From CBDEUK01 sp965250225 (GTDB lineage: Bacteria; Pseudomonadota; Gammaproteobacteria; Eutrophobiales; Eutrophobiaceae), in assembly GCA_965250225.1 (NCBI GenBank), contig CBDFNQ010000023.1, positions 1-64,000 on the forward strand: a DNA stretch of 64,000 nt. The letters are read 5' to 3'. Positions 35,747-44,948 of the stretch are shown in pieces. The notes beneath the pieces were generated by a model. It was not told the DNA's origin. It ran no database searches and saw nothing but the letters and a program-made list of their open reading frames with translations. The first letter of the stretch is position 1; every line of letters begins with the position of its first letter. A program made the position numbers and the translations under genes.

Positions 35747-36463
35747 ATGCCAAGACAACCCCGTATTTATTTACCATGAGTTCCCAGTCACGTCATCCAA
35801 CGTGGCAATAATCGCAGTGTGACATTCTTCTCCGATGATGATCATCGTTATTACCTGGATGCTCTTCATACCGCGAGTAAGAAATATGGGGTTTTAATCC
35901 ACGCCTATGTTTTGATGACCAATCATATTCATTTATTACTAACGCCGAGTGATGAGATGGGCATTGCCAAAGTGATGCAATCGATAGGTCGGTGTTATGT
36001 GCAATACATCAACAAAACCTACAAACGCTCGGGGACTTTATGGGAAGGACGTCATAAGGCAAGCTTAATACAAGCAGAAGAATATTTATTATCTTGTTAT
36101 CGATACATTGAACTGAATCCTGTAAATGCCAGTATGGTGGAGCATCCTGGAGAGTATCCCTGGACGAGTTATCATTATAATGCGGCGGGCAAGACAGACA
36201 GAATAATAACGGAACATGCAATTTACACAGGATTGGGATTGGACAAAGCCGAGCGCCTACAAAGCTATCGTGAATTATTCATGATAGCCTTGGATAAAGA
36301 GATGGTGCACTCAATCCGAAATGCAGCTGATTTTTCGGTACCACTAGGCAATGATCGTTTCCGTGATCAAATTGAAAAGGCGTTGGGTAAGAAAGTGGGT
36401 TACGCTAAAAGAGGAAGGCCAATGAAACAAACGGGCAAGAAGACAAATGAGAAGGATTCCTAG
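35747..36463 (+). pseudogene. RAYT (REP-associated tyrosine transposase) with a nonsense codon
   Basis: From ATG 35747, behind GGGAAGGAAG, the sequence reads MPRQPRIYLP, then TGA, then VPSHVIQRGNNRSVTFF and onward for 214 residues. Relatives have Gly at the TGA position (GGA to TGA is one change). The HUH-type histidines are in LMTNHIHLLL, the catalytic tyrosine region is CYRYIELNPV, and SGTLWEGRHKASLI is intact. The gene is flanked by inverted repeats GGGTCGGTGACA (35660-35671) and TGTCACTGACCC (36465-36476), as expected for an IS200/RAYT-type element. Translation could only start downstream at a non-canonical site without the first strand. Confidence 0.88.
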
Positions 36464-36470
36464 TTGTCAC

Positions 36471-36530
36471 TGACCCCTTTTTTTGACCCCTTTTTTTCCG
36501 CTTTTTTTCTTTCCTTTTTTTCTTTTTTTT
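36471..36530. repeat. T-rich low-complexity tract
   Basis: It begins with the direct repeat TGACCCCTTTTTTT twice, then long T-runs interrupted by C. It borders the right end of the RAYT element. The T-runs may help terminate transcription leaving the element but no stable stem was seen. Confidence 0.7.
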
Positions 36531-36640
36531 ATAATGTTCTACAAGAATTACGAGTGATCCATAGCAAACAAAACTGGCCACCCAAACGGTATTAGACTGA
36601 TATATCGAGTTGTTGGTCACTCTCGCGCATCCGAACAATA

Positions 36641-37318
36641 ATGAAACGTATCCCTGAACCTGAATTAATGGACGAGGCTGAGCAGGCCAGAGCATACGCT
36701 GAATCAGATTTTTCTGAGCCGCATGATCATTTTGTAGAACTGTTCCGTCAGACATTTCAAACTAACCTTCATCATGAAGAGTTGTCTGGATTTGTACTTG
36801 ACCTCGGTTGTGGGGCAGTGGATGTGAGCATCCGGTTCGCAAAGTCTTTTCCACAAATCATAATTCATGGTCTGGATGGTGCTGAGGCCATGCTTGAATG
36901 TGCACATGAATCTGTTAAAGCTAATGACCTGACACATCGAATTGAGCTGTATCAGGGTCTTATTCAGTCGGCAGAATTACCTCTTGAGAATTACGATGTG
37001 ATTATCAGTAACAGTTTGCTGCATCACATGCTTGAGCCAGAAGATTTATGGCAAGCAGTGAAACGTTATGGGCAAAAAGGCTGCAAGATTTTTGTTATGG
37101 ATCTGATGCGTCAGGATTCGGTAACCGAAGCAAAACAAATGACAGAGAAATACGCTGCCAATGAGCCAGAGATATTGCAACGCGACTTTTATAATTCTCT
37201 GTGTGCAGCGTTTACCCTGGATGAAGTGGTCGAGCAGTTGGAAAATGCTAGTCTGGATTTCTTGTCGGCGACGAAAATTTCAGATCGTCATCTATTGATC
37301 AAAGGGATATTTGAATAG
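36641..37318 (+). CDS. Class I SAM-dependent methyltransferase
   Basis: A 225-residue protein. The SAM-binding motif I is FVLDLGCGAVDVSIRFA near residues 50-66, the acidic end of strand 2 is HGLDGAEAML, and motif IV is NYDVIISNSLLHHML near residue 118. Substrate unknown; the small size and the HH after motif IV resemble methyltransferases acting on small molecules or quinones, but this is weak. It stands alone between the mobile-element region and glnA. Confidence 0.85.
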   Translation: MKRIPEPELMDEAEQARAYAESDFSEPHDHFVELFRQTFQTNLHHEELSGFVLDLGCGAVDVSIRFAKSFPQIIIHGLDGAEAMLECAHESVKANDLTHRIELYQGLIQSAELPLENYDVIISNSLLHHMLEPEDLWQAVKRYGQKGCKIFVMDLMRQDSVTEAKQMTEKYAANEPEILQRDFYNSLCAAFTLDEVVEQLENASLDFLSATKISDRHLLIKGIFE

Positions 37319-37346
37319 TACAAAATAGTGCAGCATATAAATCATT

Positions 37347-37361
37347 GCACTAAGACAGTGC
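37347..37361 (+). promoter_or_regulatory. NtrC-type binding site upstream of glnA
   Basis: GCAC-TAAGACA-GTGC is an inverted repeat with the 4-7-4 layout of NtrC boxes. It lies about 80 bases upstream of the sigma-54-like element and 190 before the glnA start, a normal enhancer distance. The same arrangement occurs upstream of glnL at 39865. Confidence 0.7.
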
Positions 37362-37424
37362 GTTTTTGGCAGCGCATCAAAACTTAACTATTTGAATATT
37401 ATAGTAATTATCAAGTTCCTACTC

Positions 37425-37440
37425 TGGCATATAAAATGTA
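37425..37440 (+). promoter_or_regulatory. Possible sigma-54 promoter of glnA
   Basis: TGGCATATAAAATGTA has GG and, ten bases later, GT where GC is expected. The -24 part is good and the -12 part imperfect. Position 110 bases before the ATG and downstream of the NtrC-type box supports it; the sequence alone would not. Confidence 0.5.
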
Positions 37441-37550
37441 CCATACGCTAGGATTATTCATCTGGTTTTCAGTAAGGGGGCTTCATCATAATTCCATTTT
37501 ATGGAGCTGAGTCTTAGAAAATTAAACGAAACATTGAGGAGAAAAAAACA

Positions 37551-38960
37551 ATGTCAAAAAAGAAGGTATTAGACCTGATAAAAAGCACCGAGGCGAAATT
37601 CGTTGATCTTCGTTTTTGTGACACCAAGGGTAAAGAGCAGCATGTAACCGTTCCAACATCAGTTGTTGATGATGATTTTTTTATAGATGGCAAAATGTTT
37701 GATGGCTCATCCATCGCTGGCTGGAAAGGTATTAACGAATCTGACATGGTTTTAATGCCAGATACAGACACCGCTTATCTGGATCCATTCTTTGACGATG
37801 CAACAGTGAACATTACCTGTGACATTCTTGAGCCAAGTACGATGGAAGGTTATGAACGTGACCCACGTTCTTTGGCCAAACGTGCTGAGGCTTATCTACA
37901 ATCCACCGGGATTGCAGATACTGCATACTTTGGTCCCGAACCTGAATTTTTTATCTTTGATGATGTTCGTTGGGGTGATGACACGAATACTTCTTTCCAC
38001 GAAGTAGATGCTGAAGAAGGTCACTGGAACTCTGGCAGTATGCTGGAAGACAACAATACGGGACACCGTCCTGGTGTAAAGGGCGGTTACTTTCCAGTTC
38101 CTCCTGTGGATTCTGGTCAGAATATCCGTTCTGCCATGTGTCAGGTTCTTGAAGAAATGGGTGTTGCCGTGGAAGTACATCACCACGAAGTGGCTACCGC
38201 TGGACAGGCCGAGATTGGTACTGTCTTTGATACCCTGGTCAAAAAGGCCGATGACGTTTTGAAAATCAAATACGGCGTAATGAATGTTGCTCATGGTTAT
38301 GGCAAGACAGCGACCTTTATGCCGAAACCTCTGGTAGGTGATAACGGTAGCGGTATGCACGTCCACCAATCTTTAGCAAAAGGCGGTGATAATATTTTTG
38401 CTGGTGACGGCTACGGTGGTTTGTCTGAAACGGCCCTGCATTATATCGGTGGTATCTTCAAACATGCACGCGCCATAAACGCTTTCGCTAATGCGGGTAC
38501 TAATAGTTACAAACGTCTGGTACCAGGTTTTGAAGCACCATTATTACTGGCCTATTCAGCTCGTAACCGTTCTGCTTCCTGTCGTATTCCCTGGGTTTCA
38601 AGCCCGAAGGGTACTCGTATTGAAATCCGTTTTGGTGATGCCTGTGGTAACCCATATTTGACCTTTGCTTCTATGATGATGGCGGGGCTTGATGGCATCC
38701 AGAATAAAATCGATCCAGGCGAACCGTTTGAAAAGGATTTGTATGACCTTACGATTGAAGAAGAAAAGTCAGTGCCTTCTGTTGCCTCTTCTCTTGACCA
38801 GGCTCTTGAAGCATTGGACAACGATCGTGCTTTTCTGACGGCGGGTAGTGTATTTACGGACGATGTGATTGATGCTTACATCGAATTGAAGATGGAAGAA
38901 GTGACACGTTTTCGTGCGACCACACATCCTATTGAGTTCGATATGTACTATAGTTTATAA
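37551..38960 (+). CDS. glnA: Glutamine synthetase, type I
   Basis: GlnA joins ammonia to glutamate with ATP as a dodecamer in the cytoplasm. The 469-residue protein matches the type I-beta length. Visible signatures are DGKMFDGSSIAGWKGI near 45-60, EPEFFIFDD near 130, GSGMHVHQSL near 265, and NSYKRLVPGFEAP near 320. The adenylylation site is the Tyr in KDLYDLTIEE at about 398, the target of GlnE at the left of the window. The ATG follows ATTGAGGAGAAAAAAACA. An NtrC-type site and a sigma-54-like promoter lie upstream and a strong terminator follows, so it is monocistronic. Confidence 0.98.
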   Translation: MSKKKVLDLIKSTEAKFVDLRFCDTKGKEQHVTVPTSVVDDDFFIDGKMFDGSSIAGWKGINESDMVLMPDTDTAYLDPFFDDATVNITCDILEPSTMEGYERDPRSLAKRAEAYLQSTGIADTAYFGPEPEFFIFDDVRWGDDTNTSFHEVDAEEGHWNSGSMLEDNNTGHRPGVKGGYFPVPPVDSGQNIRSAMCQVLEEMGVAVEVHHHEVATAGQAEIGTVFDTLVKKADDVLKIKYGVMNVAHGYGKTATFMPKPLVGDNGSGMHVHQSLAKGGDNIFAGDGYGGLSETALHYIGGIFKHARAINAFANAGTNSYKRLVPGFEAPLLLAYSARNRSASCRIPWVSSPKGTRIEIRFGDACGNPYLTFASMMMAGLDGIQNKIDPGEPFEKDLYDLTIEEEKSVPSVASSLDQALEALDNDRAFLTAGSVFTDDVIDAYIELKMEEVTRFRATTHPIEFDMYYSL

Positions 38961-38985
38961 GTTATATCATCTTAATTATGTGGTC

Positions 38986-39015
38986 AAAAAACCCCGCTTC
39001 GGTGGGGTTTTTTTT
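38986..39015 (+). terminator. Rho-independent terminator of glnA
   Basis: AAAAAACCCCGC pairs with GTGGGGTTTTTT around a stable TTCG tetraloop, followed by more T. It begins 26 bases after the glnA stop. Confidence 0.95.
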
Positions 39016-39105
39016 ATGACTGCTCGGTTATTTAAAGCTGTGGATGCTACGTAATTAGCAAAAATACATGAACCTTGGCAATCAGTTTTGAGTCATACTG
39101 TCTGT

Positions 39106-39666
39106 ATGCGACATAAATTTAACAATCGTTATTTCAGAAACCCTGTTTTACTATCCAGTTTCCTCCTGGCTGTGTTAATAGGTATGTTTACACAGGCTAT
39201 TGCGACTGAGGTCTATATCACCCATGATAAAGATGGCAATCCAATTTTTTCCGATCAACCATCCAGTGATGCGGAAAAAATCATTATTGAAGATATTCAA
39301 ACTGTCCCAAAGGTACAGACGCAAACACAACCTGCTTCTGGAACAAGTCAGAAATTAAAAGAATTACCCAAATACACTGAATTTAAAATTGTCAGTCCGG
39401 TTGATGACGAATCCATTCGTGAAAATACCGGCGCTTTAAGTGTTCAGGTTGCGTTGTCACCCAAATTGCGTGGTAATGATCAGATCGTCTTATATCTCGA
39501 TGGTGCAGTGGTTTTGAAAGGTCGGGAAACAACATTCAACTTAACCAATATTGATCGGGGTACGCACAGCTTGTTAGTTGCTATAGAGTCAGCCAGCGGT
39601 AAACAAGAGATGCGTTCTACACCCGTTACAGTGCATCTGTTGCGTTTTTCTCAAGTGACGAATTAA
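39106..39666 (+). CDS. DUF4124-containing exported protein
   Basis: About 186 residues with an N-terminal signal or anchor (LLSSFLLAVLIGMFTQAIA). Then comes the DUF4124 pattern EVYITHDKDGNPIFSDQP (residues 34-51), in which a short strand pair carries a Y-x-x-x-D-x-x-G-x-x-x-F-S-D-x-P motif. A second, beta-rich domain (residues 90-186) looks Ig-like. Function unknown; such genes commonly lie between glnA and glnL in gammaproteobacteria. I use ATG 39106 rather than TTG 39088, which lacks a ribosome site. Confidence 0.85.
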   Translation: MRHKFNNRYFRNPVLLSSFLLAVLIGMFTQAIATEVYITHDKDGNPIFSDQPSSDAEKIIIEDIQTVPKVQTQTQPASGTSQKLKELPKYTEFKIVSPVDDESIRENTGALSVQVALSPKLRGNDQIVLYLDGAVVLKGRETTFNLTNIDRGTHSLLVAIESASGKQEMRSTPVTVHLLRFSQVTN

Positions 39667-39864
39667 CCCGCCACTTCTTCAATATCTAAATCCCTCTTAT
39701 TTATCTGATTTCTATCTTTTGGGTTGCTATGCCCCAATCATGGTCTGGTTATTGCTGAACTCTAGTCAGTAATCATTAACCATATTCAATGGTTTTTAAG
39801 TTGCTGAATAATATAAAGAAAATATTGTAAAATATGAGTGGGGTTGATATTAAATCTATAATGC

Positions 39865-39879
39865 GCACTAAAATAGTGC
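39865..39879 (+). promoter_or_regulatory. NtrC-type binding site upstream of glnL
   Basis: GCAC-TAAAATA-GTGC is a perfect 4-7-4 inverted repeat and close to the NtrC consensus TGCACTAAAATGGTGCA. It lies 16 bases before the ATG of glnL, a position that would block rather than activate, so I infer NtrC autorepression as at glnLp of enterobacteria. Confidence 0.8.
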
Positions 39880-39894
39880 GATACTGAAACAGTT

Positions 39895-40962
39895 ATGACT
39901 GTATCTGGGGCATCATCTGAAATCTTGATCGATCATCTGACCACAGCAGTGTTGTTGTTTGATCGTGACTTACGTCTGAAAGGTATTAATGCGTCAGCAG
40001 AGGATTTGCTGTCGGTTAGTCATCGTAAGGTAATAGGCCTGGATGTGGAGCAAATTTTACCGAATTCGTTTTTTTTCTCAGAGGCAGTCAAACGATCATT
40101 TTCAGATGGTTCTCCCTGTGTACAATGGGCGGCTGATATTGATCTACCAAATATGAAGACCATCACCGTGGATTGTGTGTTTACACCGATAGACAACGGA
40201 CAGGGAGTGGATTGCCTGGTTGTCGAAATGATGAATACTTATTTTCACAAGCGCATATCGAAAGAAGAAACATTAATTGCTCAGAACCTGACATCCAACG
40301 AACTCAGTCGAGCATTGGCGCACGAAATAAAAAACCCTCTCGGTGGTTTACGTGGAGCGGCTCAATTGCTAAGGCAGGAATTAGTCAGTGATGATCTAAA
40401 AGAATATACCGACATCATTATTAACGAAGCTGATCGTTTGAGAAATCTGGTCGATAGAATGTTGTCACCAGATAAAGAGATGAATTTTTCTACTGAAAAT
40501 ATTCATGAAATCCTGGAATACGTTTGCAGCTTGATTAGTGCAGAAACCACGATAAATTTTAATTTAGTAAGAGATTATGACCCCAGTTTGCCAGAGATCT
40601 GGACAGATAGGGAGAGCATGATTCAGATTTTTCTGAATATTATTCGTAATTCGATACAGGCTATTGAAGAAGAGGGTGAGATAACAATACAAACCAGGGC
40701 TGAACGTAAATGCACGATTGCTCAGGTCTTGCATAAACTTTGTTTACGAATAGATGTTATTGACAATGGCTCGGGAATTCTCGATGACATGGTCGATAGA
40801 ATTTTTTATCCGATGATCACATCCCGCGCTGAAGGTACGGGTCTTGGTCTTCCGATTGCACAATCACTCATACAAAAGCATGGAGGTATCATTGAATACA
40901 ACCGCGTTAACGAAAGAACTGTCTTCACAATCTTATTACCAAGGGAAAGGAACCATGACTGA
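39895..40962 (+). CDS. glnL: Nitrogen regulation sensor histidine kinase NtrB
   Basis: GlnL phosphorylates or dephosphorylates NtrC under control of the PII protein. The 355-residue soluble protein has an N-terminal PAS domain (LFDRDLRLKGINASAEDLL near 20) and the H-box ALAHEIKNPLGGLRGA near 140. The ATPase parts follow: N-box IIRNSIQAI near 250, DNGSGI near 293, and EGTGLGLPIAQ near 316. The ATG lies close behind an NtrC-type box. It overlaps glnG by eight bases. Confidence 0.96.
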   Translation: MTVSGASSEILIDHLTTAVLLFDRDLRLKGINASAEDLLSVSHRKVIGLDVEQILPNSFFFSEAVKRSFSDGSPCVQWAADIDLPNMKTITVDCVFTPIDNGQGVDCLVVEMMNTYFHKRISKEETLIAQNLTSNELSRALAHEIKNPLGGLRGAAQLLRQELVSDDLKEYTDIIINEADRLRNLVDRMLSPDKEMNFSTENIHEILEYVCSLISAETTINFNLVRDYDPSLPEIWTDRESMIQIFLNIIRNSIQAIEEEGEITIQTRAERKCTIAQVLHKLCLRIDVIDNGSGILDDMVDRIFYPMITSRAEGTGLGLPIAQSLIQKHGGIIEYNRVNERTVFTILLPRERNHD

Positions 40963-42358
40963 TAAGCAAGAAATCTGGATTATTGATGATGATCGATCCA
41001 TACGTTGGGTGCTGGAAAAGGCTCTGGAAAAAGCGGATATTAAAACCAGAAGTTTTGAGAATGGTTCGAAAGTCCTGAATCAATTAAAACGTCAGATACC
41101 TCAGGCAATTATATCTGATGTTCGTATGCCGGATACTGATGGTATTGAGTTATTGAGCGAGATAAAAGAACTGGCACCGAATATTCCTGTGATCATTATG
41201 ACAGCTTATTCTGATCTTGATCGTGCAGTATCTGCTTTTCAGGCTGGTGCATTTGAATATCTTTCCAAGCCATTTGATATAGATGAGGTTGTTACTCTTG
41301 TTCAACGTGCATTGAGCGAAAACGAACTGAAAGGCACTGTTACTTCCATCGGTAAGAATGAGCCTGTTCAGGAAATTATTGGTTCTGCACCGGCAATGCA
41401 GGAAGTCTTTCGGGCGATTGGTCGTTTATCCAGTTCTAATTTGACTGTGTTGATCACTGGCGAATCGGGTACTGGCAAAGAACTAGTTGCTAAAGCCCTA
41501 CATCGCCATAGTCCGCGGGCAGAAAATCCATTTATTGCTTTGAATACTGCTGCGATCCCAAAAGAGTTACTCGAATCGGAGTTATTTGGTCATGAGAAAG
41601 GTGCTTTTACTGGCGCAACAGGCCAGCGTATTGGGCGTTTCCAGCAATCAAACGGCGGCACTTTATTTCTCGATGAAATAGGTGATATGCCAGCTGATTT
41701 ACAAACCCGATTACTCCGTGTTTTAGCGGAGGGTGAATACTATCGTGTCGGTGGTCATTTGCCGATCAAATCTGATGTACGAATCATCGCTGCAACTCAT
41801 CAAAACCTGGAAGAGCGTGTTGCATCGGGCGATTTTCGTGAAGATTTGCTGCATCGTTTGAATGTTATTCGTGTTCATGTCCCGCCATTGCGTGATCGGC
41901 GAGAAGATATACCCATGTTATGTGAGTTTTTTCTACGTAGTGCAGCCAATGAATTACAGGTTGAACCGAAAAAAGCATTGTTAGAGACGCAGGATTTTTT
42001 AAATTCCCTGCAATGGCCTGGTAACGTCAGACAGTTGGAAAATTTTTGTCGTTGGATAACTGTAATGGCCTCTGGTTACGAGATCCATATAGAAGATCTG
42101 CCACCTGAATTAAAAGATGTGGTGAAAAATGAAGGTACAGGAGATGATTGGGAATCGGGTTTGCGACGATGGGTCGAGATAAGTCTGACACAAGGTAACA
42201 AAGATATTCTTTCTCAGGCTCTGCCAATATTTCAACGAATTATCATTGAAGTCGCATTGAAGCAAACGGGTGGAAGGCGTCAGGATGCAGCTAAGTTACT
42301 CGGTTGGGGGCGGAATACATTAACAAGAAAAATAAAAGAACTGGATATGAATATTTAA
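40955..42358 (+). CDS. glnG: Nitrogen regulation response regulator NtrC
   Basis: NtrC activates sigma-54 promoters of nitrogen genes after phosphorylation by NtrB. The 467-residue protein has the receiver domain (WIIDDDRSIRWVLEKAL at the start, phospho-acceptor Asp in ISDVRMPDTDG near 54), the AAA+ domain (GESGTGKELVA near 170; GAFTGA loop near 216; FLDEIGDM), and a Fis-type helix-turn-helix at the end (GGRRQDAAKLLGWGRNTLTR). ATG 40955 follows AAGGGAAAGGAACC and gives the normal start; longer readings lie inside glnL. It probably binds the two boxes at 37347 and 39865. Confidence 0.97.
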   Translation: MTDKQEIWIIDDDRSIRWVLEKALEKADIKTRSFENGSKVLNQLKRQIPQAIISDVRMPDTDGIELLSEIKELAPNIPVIIMTAYSDLDRAVSAFQAGAFEYLSKPFDIDEVVTLVQRALSENELKGTVTSIGKNEPVQEIIGSAPAMQEVFRAIGRLSSSNLTVLITGESGTGKELVAKALHRHSPRAENPFIALNTAAIPKELLESELFGHEKGAFTGATGQRIGRFQQSNGGTLFLDEIGDMPADLQTRLLRVLAEGEYYRVGGHLPIKSDVRIIAATHQNLEERVASGDFREDLLHRLNVIRVHVPPLRDRREDIPMLCEFFLRSAANELQVEPKKALLETQDFLNSLQWPGNVRQLENFCRWITVMASGYEIHIEDLPPELKDVVKNEGTGDDWESGLRRWVEISLTQGNKDILSQALPIFQRIIIEVALKQTGGRRQDAAKLLGWGRNTLTRKIKELDMNI

Positions 42359-42379
42359 ATAAGCGGTTCAGTAAGAATT

Positions 42380-43315
42380 TCACACTGAATTCAATCTTAC
42401 AAGATAATTGACAGGCGCATGATCAGAAAGATAAGAAGGAATATCGCGTTCAAAACTTTTTATTATTTTCAAAAAACTGTTTATATTCTTTACTTGTTTT
42501 ATATCCGGCAGATCATTTTGTTGCATATTTAAAATTTCTTTTTCTGATTGATCGATATGATGTTTGTCTGCTGTGAAATAATGAGATTCGCCACAATGCT
42601 TGTAAGTGTTATTTAGAAAATCAAAAGGCAACATGGTGACAATATCATTGCGATTGATCACTCGATAGATTTTCTTGTTAGGTACTGAATTACAAAATTC
42701 TAAATCACCAATTTTTGGCGAGCCAAACGTATAGCATGCTTCCACGTTCAAAGAGTTACTTAGTGAGGAAATTGTCAGGATGGACAATGCAGCTCCGAGG
42801 CTGTGACCAGCCAAAATGACGGGTAGTTTTTTCAAATCTTCATTTCTTTTTAATTGTTCTTCAATACTCAGATAGGCATCGTAAAATCCGCTGTGTACGT
42901 TTCCAGTCTTTGCATGTTTTTTCTGTACGGCATTGGCATTTAACTTCCAGTTATCAATACCATTCGTGCCGCGGAAAATTAATATTAAACAATCGCGTTG
43001 AGTATTTTTCTCAACATCGTACGCAGTTTTTTTAAGTAACCAGGCATAGCTGGCGGTTTTTTCATTTTTAAAACAATCAAGCCATTGGATGTCTGCAGCA
43101 TCTAATAACGCATCCAGAAAAGATATTTTTTGATGATTACAATACATAACCTGATCTATACGATAGATAAGACGACAGAGTTCTGCGAGTAGGCAAGCGT
43201 TTGAGATTTCAAACTTACCACTTGATAGAATGAATTCTGGTTGTTTTTCAAATTGAAAATAATGATCGTCAGACCCGGGTTTTGTTAGCGCTTCCCAACT
43301 GTTGTCAAATTTCAT
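42380..43315 (-). CDS. Class 3 lipase-like alpha/beta hydrolase
   Basis: A protein of about 311 residues with the lipase class 3 core. LILIFRGTNGIDNWKLN near residue 110 supplies oxyanion-region residues, the nucleophile elbow is AGHSLGAALS near 170, and YTFGSPKIGD near 197 and INRNDIVTMLP near 218 carry family positions (the catalytic Asp in the latter). The likely catalytic His is in HHIDQS or another late His. No signal peptide is seen, so it is probably cytoplasmic. ATG 43315 lies after the moeB-like stop; an alternative at 43363 overlaps that gene. Confidence 0.82.
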   Translation of the reverse strand: MKFDNSWEALTKPGSDDHYFQFEKQPEFILSSGKFEISNACLLAELCRLIYRIDQVMYCNHQKISFLDALLDAADIQWLDCFKNEKTASYAWLLKKTAYDVEKNTQRDCLILIFRGTNGIDNWKLNANAVQKKHAKTGNVHSGFYDAYLSIEEQLKRNEDLKKLPVILAGHSLGAALSILTISSLSNSLNVEACYTFGSPKIGDLEFCNSVPNKKIYRVINRNDIVTMLPFDFLNNTYKHCGESHYFTADKHHIDQSEKEILNMQQNDLPDIKQVKNINSFLKIIKSFERDIPSYLSDHAPVNYLVRLNSV

Positions 43316-43331
43316 TATGTACTTTGCATTG

Positions 43332-44078
43332 TCATTGGGGGCCGCACACTGGGCAGTGTTCATCTTTATTCAATTTTGCAATTTGCCATTCCATCGATAA
43401 GGCATCGAATAATAATAATTTTCCCACCAATGTTTCTCCTATTCCCATGATCAATTTCATTGCTTCAAGTGCCTGTAGACTACCAACAATTCCAAGTAAG
43501 GGAGCAATCACGCCATTTGCTGTACAGGTTTGATCGGTATGTGATGCATCGTCGTATAGACAACGATAACAAGGTGAAGATGGTAGTTGTACATTGAAGA
43601 CACTTATTTGAGCTTCAAAGCGTATTGCAGCAGCAGACACCAGAGGTGTTTTTGTAACAACGCAGGCTTTATTAATATCAAAGCGTGTTGCGAAATTATC
43701 CGAACAATCAAGTACGACATCGTGTTGTGTTACTTGTTCGGCTAAAGAGTCGTATTCAAGTTGTTGATTAATCGTGATGATCCTGGTATCAGGGTTGATT
43801 GCTTGTAGATGTTCTTTGCCCGAGTCTACTTTCAATCGACCGATGTCTGATGTGGCATGTACAATTTGTCGTTGTAGATTTGAAAGATCGACCTTATCAA
43901 AATCAACCAGTGTTAAATTACCCACGCCACCACTGGTCAGATAAACAGATGCGGACGATCCAAGACCACCCAGGCCGATGATCAATGCCTTTGCTTCAGA
44001 CAATTTCAGTTGTCCCGCTGCATCGATCTCGGGCAACATGATTTGTCGGCTGTAACGCAATAATTGGTCGTCGTTCAT
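43332..44078 (-). CDS. moeB: ThiF/MoeB-family adenylyltransferase
   Basis: A 248-residue E1-like enzyme that adenylates the C-terminal glycine of a small sulfur carrier (MoaD or ThiS). The nucleotide-binding loop is IIGLGGLGSSASVYLTSGGV near residues 32-51, with DFDKVDLSNLQRQ just after it. Two zinc-binding CxxC pairs are visible, CYRC near 170 and CPVC at the end. MoeB and HesA/ThiF cannot be separated with certainty, but the position after prmC favours MoeB. It is 15 bases from prmC and part of the hemA-prfA-prmC run. Confidence 0.88.
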   Translation of the reverse strand: MNDDQLLRYSRQIMLPEIDAAGQLKLSEAKALIIGLGGLGSSASVYLTSGGVGNLTLVDFDKVDLSNLQRQIVHATSDIGRLKVDSGKEHLQAINPDTRIITINQQLEYDSLAEQVTQHDVVLDCSDNFATRFDINKACVVTKTPLVSAAAIRFEAQISVFNVQLPSSPCYRCLYDDASHTDQTCTANGVIAPLLGIVGSLQALEAMKLIMGIGETLVGKLLLFDALSMEWQIAKLNKDEHCPVCGPQ

Positions 44079-44093
44079 TTTTGTGATGTTAAT

Positions 44094-44939
44094 TTAATCA
44101 TTTATGTAAACTGCACGACTTGCACGATGATGGCCTGCCAGATCATGCAGTGGTTCTATATTCTCATAGTTATGTTGTTTTAATAACTGGAATACGGTTT
44201 CTCCTTGATCATATCCATGTTCAACGAGTAGATGTCCTTTTTTGTTTAGATATTGTACGCTTTGTGAAATGATCACTTTTAAATCATCCAGTCCTCCAAA
44301 GCCAGATACCAGAGCATTGCTCGGTTCAAAGCGTACATCGCCCGTTGATAAATGTGAATCGTGTTCTTTTATATATGGTGGATTGCTGATGATCATATCG
44401 AAGCATTGTTCTGGTAATGCTTCGAACCAGTTGCTCTGAAAGAAATGAATATTATGAATATTATTCACCGTTGCATTTTGGCGGGCAACCTCTAAAGCCT
44501 GAGTAGAGATATCGATTGCAACAAGATGGCTCAAAGGTCTTTCTTTTGCAATCGCCAGGGCTATTGCGCCACTGCCAGTTCCCAGATCAAGAATATGTAA
44601 TTGAGTATCGTGTGAGATTGTTTGCAAGGCGGATTCAACTAAAATTTCTGTTTCTGATCTTGGGATCAAAGTATGTTTATTAACATTTAATGTTAATGAC
44701 CAGAATTCTTTATGGTCAACCAGATAGGCAATGGGCAAACCGCTAACCCTTTTTTGTAACAGATAATTGAAACGTTCTATTTGTTGATCGTCCAGGGTGC
44801 GTTCTGGGTGTGCGTATAAATGGCTGCGATCGCAATCGAGGACGTGTTGCAATAATAACTCTGAGTCCAGTCTGGCACTGTCTGAATCAGTCAGTTGGTT
44901 TTTTGCATGGGCTATGAGCGTTTGGATACTTTGATCCAT
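44094..44939 (-). CDS. prmC: Release factor glutamine methyltransferase
   Basis: PrmC methylates the glutamine of the GGQ motif of release factors RF1 and RF2. The 281-residue protein has an N-terminal helical domain that contacts the release factor, motif I LDLGTGSGAIALAIA near 118, and the catalytic/substrate motif NPPYI near 187 for glutamine binding. It lies nine bases after prfA, its substrate gene, in the standard arrangement. Confidence 0.96.
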   Translation of the reverse strand: MDQSIQTLIAHAKNQLTDSDSARLDSELLLQHVLDCDRSHLYAHPERTLDDQQIERFNYLLQKRVSGLPIAYLVDHKEFWSLTLNVNKHTLIPRSETEILVESALQTISHDTQLHILDLGTGSGAIALAIAKERPLSHLVAIDISTQALEVARQNATVNNIHNIHFFQSNWFEALPEQCFDMIISNPPYIKEHDSHLSTGDVRFEPSNALVSGFGGLDDLKVIISQSVQYLNKKGHLLVEHGYDQGETVFQLLKQHNYENIEPLHDLAGHHRASRAVYIND

Positions 44940-44948
44940 TGTTCAGTA

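Noticed and set aside
36405..36755. A 116-residue minus-strand ORF rich in Lys
   Set aside because: It is produced by the T-rich low-complexity tract on the opposite strand.
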